Origin: Pseudomonas faucium
GTDB taxonomy: Bacteria > Pseudomonadota > Gammaproteobacteria > Pseudomonadales > Pseudomonadaceae
Direction: 5' to 3'
Assembly (NCBI RefSeq): GCF_021602585.1
Contig: NZ_BQIP01000001.1
Location: 1-64,000 of the forward strand
DNA length: 64,000 bases
Shown here: positions 48,174 through 56,814 of the stretch, in pieces
Position numbering within the stretch: the stretch's first letter is position 1
Layout: each line of letters opens with the position of its first letter
Position numbers and translations under genes: made by a program
The notes under the pieces: model-generated
What the model saw: only the letters and a program-made list of their open reading frames with translations
Databases searched by the model: none
Told to the model about the DNA's origin: nothing

Positions 48174-49241
48174 CTACAGGCCTTGTTGCAGGAACGGATC
48201 ATCCGGGTTCAAACGCTCCAGTTCCGCCAGCAGCACCTGCACGTTCTGCAACTGCCCGGTCTCCTTCCAGTACTGGATCAGCAGCACCCGCGCCGCGCGG
48301 TTGGCCGGTTGCCGGCTGAGCAGGGTTTCCAGCTGCTTTTGCGCCGCATCGGTCTGCTCCAGGTCGTGCAGGGTCACCGCCAGGGTGTAGCGATAATCGG
48401 CGTTGTCCGGCTCCAGCTCGACCGCCCGCGACAGCGCCAGCAGGGCGTACTCGCGCTGGTCGTGGCGGATCAGCCAGAGGCCCAGCTGGTTTTGCAGAAA
48501 CGCCGAATCGGGGCGCAAGGCCAGGGCTTTGGCGAGGACCTGCCGGGATGGGTCGTGCTGGCCCTGGCGCTCGAGCAGGCGCACCTGGGTCGCCAGCGCG
48601 TCGGGGCTGTCCGGTGCCAGCGCCAGGGCACGCTGCAGGGCCGTGGCGGCTTGGGTGTAGTCGTTCTCGTGCAGGTACAGGCGCGCCAGGTGCACCTGCG
48701 CCTCGGCATCGTCGGGCTGCTGCTCGAGCACCTGCTGATATTGCTCGAGCGCGGCCTGCAGCGGGCCGAAGTACAGGCCGATGGCGTCGGGGTCCAGGCC
48801 CAGCAGGGCATCGACCGCAGCGAAGCGCACGCTTTGTTCGTCATCGTCCAGCAGCGGCCCCAGCACCAGGCTGCGCTGCGGCGCCGGGACCAGGCGCTGG
48901 ATGCTGGCGATGGCCGCGCGGCGCACCAGCGGCTCGTCGTCTTCCAGCCCGGCACGGGCCAGCTTCAGCGCTTGCGGGGAAGGGTAGTCGGGAAGTTCGG
49001 CGAACAGTGCGGCGCGGCGGATCGGCGCCAGGTCGTCGCGTTGCAATTGCTGGTACAGCACCCGCGCAGCGCCCGGCTGGCCTTCGTGGGCCATGCGCAG
49101 GGCCTTGCCATAACTGTGCGGCGGCAGCGCCTGGGGGGCCGGTGGCGTGTCCCGGCGCAGGTAGCCGATGGTGCCCGATACCAGGATCAGCAGCAGCAAG
49201 GCGATCAGGTAGCGGTGGCGTCTGGGCATCGTGCGGTCCAT
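48174..49241 (-). CDS. TPR/HEAT-repeat membrane-anchored protein
   Basis: A 355-residue protein if started at ATG 49241 (MDRTMPRRHRYLIALLLLIL), or 351 from ATG 49229. A single N-terminal transmembrane helix (about residues 11-27) anchors a periplasmic C-terminal part. HEAT-like repeats cover GLEDDEPLVRRAAIASIQRL and LGPLLDDDEQSVRFAAVDAL. TPR repeats follow (AEAQVHLARLYLHENDYTQA; PDALATQVRLLERQGQHDPS; NADYRYTLAVTLHDLEQTDA). Such repeats bind partner proteins. Upstream codons to 49391 were not used because they cross the efflux-operon terminator. Confidence 0.8.
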   Translation of the reverse strand: MDRTMPRRHRYLIALLLLILVSGTIGYLRRDTPPAPQALPPHSYGKALRMAHEGQPGAARVLYQQLQRDDLAPIRRAALFAELPDYPSPQALKLARAGLEDDEPLVRRAAIASIQRLVPAPQRSLVLGPLLDDDEQSVRFAAVDALLGLDPDAIGLYFGPLQAALEQYQQVLEQQPDDAEAQVHLARLYLHENDYTQAATALQRALALAPDSPDALATQVRLLERQGQHDPSRQVLAKALALRPDSAFLQNQLGLWLIRHDQREYALLALSRAVELEPDNADYRYTLAVTLHDLEQTDAAQKQLETLLSRQPANRAARVLLIQYWKETGQLQNVQVLLAELERLNPDDPFLQQGL

Positions 49242-49334
49242 GGCGGTGGGAAGGGAGAGCTTGGGGCAGAATGCCGTGGGCTGCAAGCACCGTTGGCGTG
49301 TCTGCACCGGTCTTGTCGCCGGCGCGGTCCCCAT

Positions 49335-49367
49335 AAAAAAAGCCCCGCGGGCCAAGGCCTGCGGGGC
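49335..49367 (-). terminator. terminator of the efflux operon
   Basis: On the minus strand GCCCCGCAGGCC pairs with GGCCCGCGGGGC through a short TT loop (stem 49342-49367), followed by seven T residues. It lies about 50 bases past the oprN stop. Confidence 0.93.
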
Positions 49368-49414
49368 AAAGGGTTGGGAGAGACCAACCAAAGGAGTCGT
49401 TGCTAGTTAAAGGT

Positions 49415-50830
49415 TCAGCGCACGCTGGCAACCGTCTCGGGCTGCCAGCCGCCACCCAGTGCCTTGTAGATCGACACGATGCCGCGATACAGCTCCACTT
49501 CACCCACCGCCTGGGCGTCTTCGGCGCTCAGGCGTTCGCGTTCGGCATCGAGCAGCACCAGGTAGTCCACCGTGCCTTCGCGGTAGCGCACCGAGGCCAG
49601 CTCCGCGGCCTTGCGGCTGGCGTCGCTCTGGCGCATCAGCGACAACAGCCGCTGCTGGGTCTTGTCGTAGTCGCTGAAGGCGTTGGCCGATTCTTCCAGG
49701 GCCAGCAGCACCTGCTGTTCATAGTTGGCCAGCGCCCCTTCGGCATCGGCCTTGGCGCCGCGCAGGCGGGCGCGCACGCTGCCCAGGTCGAAGGCTGCCC
49801 AGGTGATGCTCGGGCCGAGGGCCCAGGCATTGGCGGCCGAGGAGCCGATCTGCGAGCCGCGTGCGGCGGTAAAGCCGAGGAAGCCGCTGAGGCTCACCCG
49901 CGGGAACAGGTCGGCGGTGGCCACGCCAACGTTGGCGGTGGCCGCTGCCAGCTGGCGCTCGGCGCTGCGGATGTCCGGGCGGCGGCGCAGCAGCTCGCCG
50001 GGGTCGCCCACCGGCAGGGCCTTGGCAATTGCCGGCAGGGCCTTGGGCGATAGGTCCACGCTCAGCGCGTCCGGGCGCTGGCCGAGCAGGGTGGCGATGC
50101 GATGGCGCGCCCGCGCCTGTTCGGCCTGCAGTTGCGGCACGGTGGCTTCGACCCCGGCCAGGCGCGCATCGGCGCGCACCACGTCGAGTTCGTTGCCGAC
50201 CCCTGCATCGCGCAGGGTCACGGTGATGGTGCGCGACTCTTGCTGGGTCTTGAGGTTGGCCACGGCGATCTTCTCGCGCAACTGCGCCCCGCGCAGCTGG
50301 CCGTAGGCATCGACCAGCTCGGCGATCAGGCTCACCTGCAGCTGCTGCAGGTCCGCCTGGGCCGCCGCCGCCTGGGCGTCGCTGGCTTCGATCTGGCGCT
50401 GGATGCGGCCGAACAGGTCGAGCTCCCAGGCCATGTCCAGGCCCAGGTCGTAGCGCTCGCTGTTGACCCGCTGGTCGGTCTGGCCCGGGACCTGGCCCTT
50501 GCCGATTTCGCTGCTGGCGCGGCTGGTGACCACCGGCAACTGGTCGTTGGCGGCGTCATCGCGGATCGCCCGCGCCGACTTGAGCCGGGCAAAGGCCACG
50601 CGCAGGTCGCGGTTGCCCTCCAGCGATGCCTGCACCAGCTGGTTCAGTACCGGGTCGTCGAACTGCTTCCACCACACGCTCTCGAAGCGGCTGCGGTCGA
50701 AGGCCTTGGCCTGCAGCGCGGTGTCCACCTGGGCATGCTCGGTGGCCGGCGCCTGGTAGTCAGGGCCCACCGCACAGGCCGCCAAGGCCAGGGCCAGCAG
50801 GCTCGGGGTCAGGGGTTTGAGCAGGTTCAT
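49415..50830 (-). CDS. oprN: outer-membrane efflux channel (OprN-type)
   Basis: A 471-residue outer-membrane factor and lipoprotein. The lipobox is LALAACAVGPDYQAP, with Cys19 as the lipidated residue. Two OEP domains follow (AFARLKSARAIRDDAANDQL; ELDLFGRIQRQIEASDAQAA; RRRPDIRSAERQLAAATANV). It forms the trimeric exit duct of an RND pump. The start overlaps the stop of the pump gene by 4 bases, as expected for a single operon. Within the OprM family, its order with mexE/mexF points to OprN. Confidence 0.88.
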   Translation of the reverse strand: MNLLKPLTPSLLALALAACAVGPDYQAPATEHAQVDTALQAKAFDRSRFESVWWKQFDDPVLNQLVQASLEGNRDLRVAFARLKSARAIRDDAANDQLPVVTSRASSEIGKGQVPGQTDQRVNSERYDLGLDMAWELDLFGRIQRQIEASDAQAAAAQADLQQLQVSLIAELVDAYGQLRGAQLREKIAVANLKTQQESRTITVTLRDAGVGNELDVVRADARLAGVEATVPQLQAEQARARHRIATLLGQRPDALSVDLSPKALPAIAKALPVGDPGELLRRRPDIRSAERQLAAATANVGVATADLFPRVSLSGFLGFTAARGSQIGSSAANAWALGPSITWAAFDLGSVRARLRGAKADAEGALANYEQQVLLALEESANAFSDYDKTQQRLLSLMRQSDASRKAAELASVRYREGTVDYLVLLDAERERLSAEDAQAVGEVELYRGIVSIYKALGGGWQPETVASVR

Positions 50831-53800
50831 GCATGGCTCTCCAGCGATTGAACGCGTTCGGCCTTGCGGGCCTGGCGACGCTCGACGAAACGGCGGATCA
50901 GGAAGAAGAACACAGGGGTCAGGAACAGCCCGAACACGGTCACGCCGATCATCCCCGAGAACACCGCCACACCCATGGCATGGCGCATTTCAGAGCCTGC
51001 ACCGGAGGAGAACACCAGCGGTACCACACCCATGATGAAGGCGATCGAGGTCATCAGGATCGGCCGCAGGCGCAGGCGGCAGGCTTCCAGCACCGCAGCC
51101 AGCGGGTCGAGGCCCTTGGCTTGCTCGTCCTTGGCGAACTCGACGATCAGGATCGCGTTCTTGCACGCCAGGCCCACCAGCACGATCAGGCCGATCTGGG
51201 TGAAGATGTTGTTGTCGCCACCGGAGACGATCACCCCGGTAATGGCCGACAGCAGGGTCATCGGCACGATCAGGATCACCGCCAGCGGCAGGCTCCAGCT
51301 CTCGTACTGGGCCGCCAGCACCAGGAACGCCAGCAGCACGCAGAGCGGGAACACCAGCAGGGCGGTGTTGCCGGAGAGGATCTGCTGGTAGGTCAGGTCG
51401 GTCCATTCGAAGGTCATGCCGTTGGGCAGTTCCTCCTTGAGCAGTTTCTCGATGGCCGCCTCGGCCTGCCCTGAGCTGTAGCCCGGTGCCGCCGCGCCAT
51501 TGATTTCCGCGGTGATGAAGCCGTTGTAGTGCATCACCCGGTCAGGCCCGGAGGTGTCGCTGACCTTGAGGAAGGTTGCCAGCGGGATCATCTCGCCCTG
51601 GTTGTTGCGCACCTTCAGCTGGCCGATCTGCTCGGCATCGAGGCGGAACTGCTGCTCGGCCTGGACGTTGACCTGGTAGGTGCGGCCAAAGCGGTTGAAG
51701 TCGTTGGTGTACAGCGAGCCCAGGTAGACCTGCAGGGTGTCGAAGATATCGGTGATGGCCACGCCGTGGGTCTTGGCTTTCTCCCGGTCGATGGCGGCAT
51801 CGACCTGCGGCACGTTGACCTGATAGCTGGTGAACAGGCCCGCCAGCTCCGGCACGTTGTGGCTCTTGGCGATGATGTTCTGGGTTTCCTTGTACAGCGC
51901 TTCGTAGCCCAGGTTGCCGCGGTCCTCGATCTGCAGGCGGAAGCCGCCGATGGTGCCCAGGCCCTGTACCGGCGGCGGTGGGAAGATCGCGATGTAGGCG
52001 TCCTGGATGTCGGCGAACTGGGCATTGAGCGCGGCGGCAATGGCGGCAGCCGACTGGCTTGGGTCCTTGCGTTCGTCGAACGGCTTGAGCGGGGTGAACA
52101 CGATGCCGCTGTTGGGGCTGTTGGTGAAGCCGTTGATCGACAGGCCCGGGAAGGCCACCGAGTCGGCAACGCCAGGCTGCTTCAGGGCAATTTCGCTCAT
52201 GCGCTTGATCACCGCCTCGGTACGGTCGAGGCTGGCCGCGTCAGGCAGCTGGGCGAAGGCCACCAGGTACTGCTTGTCCTGGGCCGGCACGAAACCGGTC
52301 GGGGTGGACGAGAAGCCCAGGTAGGTCAGGCCCATCAGCCCGGCATAGACGAACAGGGCAATGCCGCTGGAGCGGATGACCCGGCGCACGCCGCCCACAT
52401 AACGGTGGCTGGCACGGTCGAAGAAGCGGTTGAACGGGGCGAACAGCCAGCTGCCCAGCAGCTTGTCGAGGAACCGCGAGAAACGGTCCTTGGGCGCATG
52501 GTGGTCCTTGAGCAGCACGGCAGCCAGGGCCGGCGACAGGGTCAGCGAGTTGAACGCCGAGATCACGGTGGAGATGGCGATGGTCAGGGCGAACTGCTTG
52601 TAGAACTGCCCGGTCAGGCCGGAAATGAACGCCGCCGGCACGAACACGGCGCACAGCACCAGCGCCGTGGCGATGATCGGCCCGGTCACCTCGCTCATGG
52701 CCTTTTGCGTGGCCTCCAGCGGCTTCAGGCCCAGCCCGATGTTGCGCTCGACGTTCTCCACCACCACGATGGCGTCGTCCACCACGATACCGATGGCCAG
52801 TACCAGCCCGAACAGCGACAGCGCGTTGAGCGAGAAGCCGAACAGGTGCATTACCGCAAAGGTACCGATCAGCGACACCGGCACCGCCAGCAGCGGGATG
52901 ATCGAGGCACGCCAGGTCTGCAGGAACAGGATCACCACCAGCACCACCAGCACCAGGGCTTCGAACAGGGTGTGCACCACCGCTTCGATGGAGCCACGCA
53001 CGAAGATGGTCGGGTCGTAGACGATGCTGTAGTCCATCCCTTCAGGGAAGTCCTTCTTCAGCTCGGCCATCTTCGCCCGCACTTCGTCGGAGATCTCGAT
53101 GGCATTGGAGCCTGGGCGCTGGAAGATCGGGATGGCGACCGCCGGCTGGTTGTTCAGCAGCGAACGCAGGGCGTACTGGCTGGAGCCCAGCTCGACCCGG
53201 GCGATGTCCTTGAGGCGGGTGATTTCGCCATCGGCACCGGCACGGATGATGATGTTCTCGAACTCTTCCTCGTTGACCAGGCGGCCCTGGGTGTTGATCG
53301 ACAGCTGGAAGCTGGTCGAACCCGGGGCGGGCGGGGCGCCCAGCTGGCCGGCGGCAACCTGGCGGTTCTGCTCGCGGATGGCGGCGACCACGTCACTGGC
53401 GGTGAGGTTGCGCGAAGCGGTCTTGTTCGGGTCGAGCCACACGCGCAGCGAGTAGTCGCCCATGCCGAACAGCTGCACATCGCCCACGCCGCCCAGGCGC
53501 GCCAGCTCATCCTTGATGTTGAGGATGGCGTAGTTGGACAGGTAGAGCATGTCGTAGCGGTTGTCCGGCGAGGTCAGGTGCACGACCATGGTCAGGTCGG
53601 GCGAGGCCTTGTCGACGGTGATACCGATGCGCGTCACTTCTTCGGGCAGCTTGGGCTGGGTGCGGGTGACGCGGTTTTGCACCTGCACCTGCGCGTTGTC
53701 CAGGTCAGTGCCCAGGGCGAAGGTGATGGTCAGGGTCAGCTTGCCGTCGGCGGTGGACTGCGAGGACATGTAGAGCATGTTCTCGACCCCGGTGATGGCC

Positions 53801-54006
53801 TGCTCCAGGGGCGCGGCGACGGTTTCGCCGATGACCTTGGGGTTGGCGCCGGGGAAGTTGGCGCGCACCACCACGGTGGGTGGCACGACTTCCGGGTATT
53901 CGCTGATCGGCAGCTGGAACAGCGAGATCGAGCCTGCGATCAGCAGCACCAGCGACAGCACGGCGGCGAAGATCGGCCGGGTAATGAAGAATTTCGAAAA
54001 GTTCAT
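50827..54006 (-). CDS. mexF: RND efflux pump, MexF-type
   Basis: A 1059-residue resistance-nodulation-division transporter that exports hydrophobic compounds by proton exchange. It begins MNFSKFFITRPIFAAVLSLV. Twelve helices are expected. The proton-relay acids are in ALVLAIGIVVDDAIVVVENV (Asp-Asp of TM4). GLACKNAILIVEFAKDEQAK is the TM10 region with the conserved Lys. Length and end sequence (FVERRQARKAERVQSLE) fit the MexF subgroup. It is the middle gene of an adaptor-pump-channel operon. Confidence 0.93.
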   Translation of the reverse strand: MNFSKFFITRPIFAAVLSLVLLIAGSISLFQLPISEYPEVVPPTVVVRANFPGANPKVIGETVAAPLEQAITGVENMLYMSSQSTADGKLTLTITFALGTDLDNAQVQVQNRVTRTQPKLPEEVTRIGITVDKASPDLTMVVHLTSPDNRYDMLYLSNYAILNIKDELARLGGVGDVQLFGMGDYSLRVWLDPNKTASRNLTASDVVAAIREQNRQVAAGQLGAPPAPGSTSFQLSINTQGRLVNEEEFENIIIRAGADGEITRLKDIARVELGSSQYALRSLLNNQPAVAIPIFQRPGSNAIEISDEVRAKMAELKKDFPEGMDYSIVYDPTIFVRGSIEAVVHTLFEALVLVVLVVILFLQTWRASIIPLLAVPVSLIGTFAVMHLFGFSLNALSLFGLVLAIGIVVDDAIVVVENVERNIGLGLKPLEATQKAMSEVTGPIIATALVLCAVFVPAAFISGLTGQFYKQFALTIAISTVISAFNSLTLSPALAAVLLKDHHAPKDRFSRFLDKLLGSWLFAPFNRFFDRASHRYVGGVRRVIRSSGIALFVYAGLMGLTYLGFSSTPTGFVPAQDKQYLVAFAQLPDAASLDRTEAVIKRMSEIALKQPGVADSVAFPGLSINGFTNSPNSGIVFTPLKPFDERKDPSQSAAAIAAALNAQFADIQDAYIAIFPPPPVQGLGTIGGFRLQIEDRGNLGYEALYKETQNIIAKSHNVPELAGLFTSYQVNVPQVDAAIDREKAKTHGVAITDIFDTLQVYLGSLYTNDFNRFGRTYQVNVQAEQQFRLDAEQIGQLKVRNNQGEMIPLATFLKVSDTSGPDRVMHYNGFITAEINGAAAPGYSSGQAEAAIEKLLKEELPNGMTFEWTDLTYQQILSGNTALLVFPLCVLLAFLVLAAQYESWSLPLAVILIVPMTLLSAITGVIVSGGDNNIFTQIGLIVLVGLACKNAILIVEFAKDEQAKGLDPLAAVLEACRLRLRPILMTSIAFIMGVVPLVFSSGAGSEMRHAMGVAVFSGMIGVTVFGLFLTPVFFFLIRRFVERRQARKAERVQSLESHA

Positions 54007-54018
54007 CGGTGTGATCCC

Positions 54019-55260
54019 TTAACCGCGTGGCGCCTGGGCGCTGGCGACTTTCTCAGTGGAGCCCGCTACGTTCTGCGCGCTGTTGCTGGCTTCCAGGGCC
54101 TGGCGCTGCTGGGCAAGCGCGGCGAGGGTCTGTTCGCTGGCCATCGGCGTTTCTTCCGGGGTCACCGGCGAGCCTGGGCGAACCCGCTGCAGGCCCTTGA
54201 CCACGATGCGGTCGTCCTTGGCCAGGCCGCTGCGCACGATGCGCAGGCCTTCGAGTTTCGGCCCCAGTTCCACGGCGCGGTAGGTCGCCTTGTTGTCCTT
54301 GTCCATCACCAGCACGAACTTCTTGCCAAGGTCGGTGCCGACCGCTTCATCGTTGATCAGCATGGCGTCGTACTGGGCGCTGCCGACCAGTTTCAGGCGC
54401 GCGTACAGGCCGGGGGTGAACTGGCCGTCGCGGTTGTCGAACACGGCGCGGCCACGGATGGTGCCGGTGCGCGGGTTGACCTGGTTGTCGACGAAGTTCA
54501 TCTGGCCCAGGTGCGGGTTGCCGGTTTCGCTGGTCAGGCCCAGGTACACCGGGGTGCTCTGGCCGCGCTGGCCGTCGCGCGCCAGCTGGGTGTACTTGAG
54601 GTACACGCGCTCGTCGGCGTCGAAGTAGGCGTAGACCTTGTCGGTGGAAACCACGCTGGTCAGCGGCGTGACATCGGCGCTGACGATGTTGCCGGCGGTG
54701 TACTCGGCGCGGCTGACACGGCCGCTGATGGGCGAGGTGACGCGGGTGAAGCTGAGGTTCAGGCGGGCCAGGTCGAGCTGCGCCTGGATCGCATCGACCC
54801 CGGCACGGGCCTCGGCGGCGGCGCTGCTGCGCGACTCGGCAAGCTCGGCGGAGATCGCGTTGCTGTCGCGCAGGCGCTCGCCACGGCGGGCTTCGTTGGC
54901 GCTGCGCACGGCGGTGGCCTTGGCTTGTTGCAGCTGGGCTTCGAGGCGGCGCACTTCAGCCTGGAACGGGCGCGGGTCGATCTGGAACAGCAGGTCGCCT
55001 TTCTTGACCTGGGCGCCTTCGGTGAAGCCCACCAGGTCGATCTGGCCGGAGACCCGCGGGCGCACTTCGACGGTTTCCGGGGCTTCGAGGCGGCCGGTGA
55101 ACTCGTCCCATTCATTGATCGGCTGCTCGATCACCTTGGCCACGCTGACCTTTGGCGCGGCGGGAGCCTGCACAGCGTCTGGGGTTCGGCCGCAAGCGCT
55201 GAGCACCACCACTGCCAGGGCAGCGAGGGGAAAGCGCAAGGGTTTGAGTGAGTGGTCCAT
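54019..55260 (-). CDS. mexE: RND efflux adaptor, MexE-type
   Basis: A 413-residue membrane-fusion protein starting at ATG 55260 (MDHSLKPLRFPLAALAVVVL). The lipobox LSACGRT puts lipidated Cys at residue 23, so it is an inner-membrane lipoprotein. The lipoyl/barrel-sandwich halves are VRPRVSGQIDLVGFTEGAQV and ITSPISGRVSRAEYTAGNIV-like, around a helical hairpin (RRLEAQLQQAKATAVRSANE). It links the pump to the OprN channel. It lies 12 bases before mexF. Confidence 0.93.
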   Translation of the reverse strand: MDHSLKPLRFPLAALAVVVLSACGRTPDAVQAPAAPKVSVAKVIEQPINEWDEFTGRLEAPETVEVRPRVSGQIDLVGFTEGAQVKKGDLLFQIDPRPFQAEVRRLEAQLQQAKATAVRSANEARRGERLRDSNAISAELAESRSSAAAEARAGVDAIQAQLDLARLNLSFTRVTSPISGRVSRAEYTAGNIVSADVTPLTSVVSTDKVYAYFDADERVYLKYTQLARDGQRGQSTPVYLGLTSETGNPHLGQMNFVDNQVNPRTGTIRGRAVFDNRDGQFTPGLYARLKLVGSAQYDAMLINDEAVGTDLGKKFVLVMDKDNKATYRAVELGPKLEGLRIVRSGLAKDDRIVVKGLQRVRPGSPVTPEETPMASEQTLAALAQQRQALEASNSAQNVAGSTEKVASAQAPRG

Positions 55261-55534
55261 GGAGAACTCCGCCAAGATATTAGTAGTGGGCGGAGTGTGA
55301 GTGTCTTGCGCGTGACGCACGAATCGAACGCAGCGAAGGTTATTATCACGGGCAATGATATGTCGGGATTTTTCATCGATGGCGGGCATGGTAGGGTGCC
55401 TGCCTGGGCCCGATCGCCGGCAAGCCGCCTCCCACAGGTTTCTCCACCCCTTCAGGCTGAGCTGAACCTTTGGGAGCGGGCTTGCCCCGCGAAAGGGCCG
55501 GCACAGACACCCCAAGTGACCTAAGGCCGCACCC
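55261..55534. promoter_or_regulatory. mexE upstream region with LysR-type palindrome
   Basis: About 270 bases divide mexE (minus) from the MFS gene (plus). ATCACGGGCAATGAT at 55345-55359 is an ATCA-N7-TGAT inverted repeat of the kind bound by LysR-type activators. MexEF-OprN operons are usually activated by the LysR protein MexT, but no such gene is adjacent. A mixed REP pair occupies 55412-55499. An AAGG at about 55524-55527 precedes the MFS GTG start. Confidence 0.5.
55412..55499. repeat. REP pair with arms of two classes
   Basis: The left arm is class A-like (ATCGCCGGCAAGCCGCC) and the right arm is class B (GCGGGCTTGCCCCGCGAAAG). All other pairs in this window have arms of one class. It lies between the divergent mexE and MFS genes, not at a convergent end. 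Confidence 0.8.
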
Positions 55535-56710
55535 GTGACCCCCACCGCAAAATTCCCCAGCCCCCTCGCCATCGTCGCCCTGGGCGTGCTGCAGATCCTG
55601 GTCTGGGGCGGTTCGTTCTTCCTCATGGCCGTCATGGCCGACCCCATCAGCCGCGACACCGGCTGGCCCAGCCAATGGGTCTACGGCGCCCTGTCGCTGA
55701 GCCTGATGGTCTCGGCCCTGCTGGCCCCCTTGAGCAGCCGCCTGACCGCGCGCTACGGCGGCCGCCCGCAAATGGCCGCCAGCGGCGCCGTGGTTGCCGT
55801 GGGCCTGCTGATCATGGCGGCCAGCCACAACCTGGCGCTGTTCCTGCTGGCCTGGGCGGTGATCGGCGTGGGCATGGCCATGGGGCTCTACGAAGCCCTC
55901 TTCGCCACCCTCGGCGGGCTGTACGGGGAGGGCGCCGGCAAGGCCATCACCGGCATCACCCTGATCGCCGGTTTCGCCTCGACCTTGTCCTGGCCGCTCG
56001 TTGCGCTGGCCATCGAGCACCTGGGCTGGCGGATCACTTGCGTGTGCTACGCGCTGCTGCTGATCGTGGTGGTGGCGCCGCTGTACTGGCGGGTGCTGCC
56101 GGCGGGTGGGCGGGTGGAGGTACGCCGGCAGCAGCAGAACGCCGACGCGCCCGAGGTCGAGCGCTCGCTCTACCTGCTGCTGACCAGCCTGTTCGCCATC
56201 GGCGCAATCATCATGACGGCCATCGCCGTGCAACTGGTGGCGGTGCTCCAGGGCCTGGGCCATTCGCTGCCGGCGGCGATCGGCCTGGCGGCGATGCTCG
56301 GCCCCAGCCAGGTGGCCTCGCGGGTGCTGCAGATCCTGGCGGGCAAGCGCCACCCGATCTGGACGGCGCTGGCCTGGGTGAGCCTGGTGCTGGTCGGCCT
56401 GCTGCTGGTGACGCTGGTGCCGGCAGCCACGGCCGTGGGCCTGCTGGTGTTCGGCTGCGGCAATGGCTTGCGGGCGATCGTGCGGGGCTTGCTGCCCCTG
56501 GCGATGATGCCGCCGGCGCAGTACGTGCTGCTGATGGGGCGCATGTCGCGGCCCTCGTTGATCGGCCAGGCCCTGACGCCATTGGTGGGCGGCTACCTGT
56601 TCGAGCACTTTGGCGCGATGGGCGTGCTGGTGACCCTGTGCCTGCTGGCGCTGGCCAATGTCGGCCTGGTGCTGGCGGTGATGCGCAAGGTGCGCGCCAG
56701 CCTGCGCTGA
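55535..56710 (+). CDS. MFS transporter
   Basis: A 391-residue major-facilitator permease starting at GTG 55535 (VTPTAKFPSPLAIVALGVLQ). Twelve helices are expected. The TM2-TM3 loop carries APLSSRLTARYGGRPQMAAS, an MFS motif-A-like pattern. LYGEGAGKAITGITLIAGFA and GCGNGLRAIVRGLLPLAMMP lie in later helices. Substrate is unknown. It precedes the adenylation-carrier-acyltransferase gene by 104 bases on the same strand and could export its product or be unrelated. Confidence 0.88.
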   Translation: MTPTAKFPSPLAIVALGVLQILVWGGSFFLMAVMADPISRDTGWPSQWVYGALSLSLMVSALLAPLSSRLTARYGGRPQMAASGAVVAVGLLIMAASHNLALFLLAWAVIGVGMAMGLYEALFATLGGLYGEGAGKAITGITLIAGFASTLSWPLVALAIEHLGWRITCVCYALLLIVVVAPLYWRVLPAGGRVEVRRQQQNADAPEVERSLYLLLTSLFAIGAIIMTAIAVQLVAVLQGLGHSLPAAIGLAAMLGPSQVASRVLQILAGKRHPIWTALAWVSLVLVGLLLVTLVPAATAVGLLVFGCGNGLRAIVRGLLPLAMMPPAQYVLLMGRMSRPSLIGQALTPLVGGYLFEHFGAMGVLVTLCLLALANVGLVLAVMRKVRASLR

Positions 56711-56814
56711 AAGCCTCGTGGCAGAGGCTGGCGACCACCTGCATTGGCGCGCAGGCCGCGTGTGCACTAGCGTTTGAAGCATTCAGCCGCCACCCGCAGC
56801 CGCCGAGATACGCC

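Noticed and set aside
55675-56814. Extension of the adenylation-fusion frame upstream through the MFS gene
   Set aside because: The extra translation is out of frame with the MFS gene and has no domain; ATG 56815 gives the right start for the adenylation domain.
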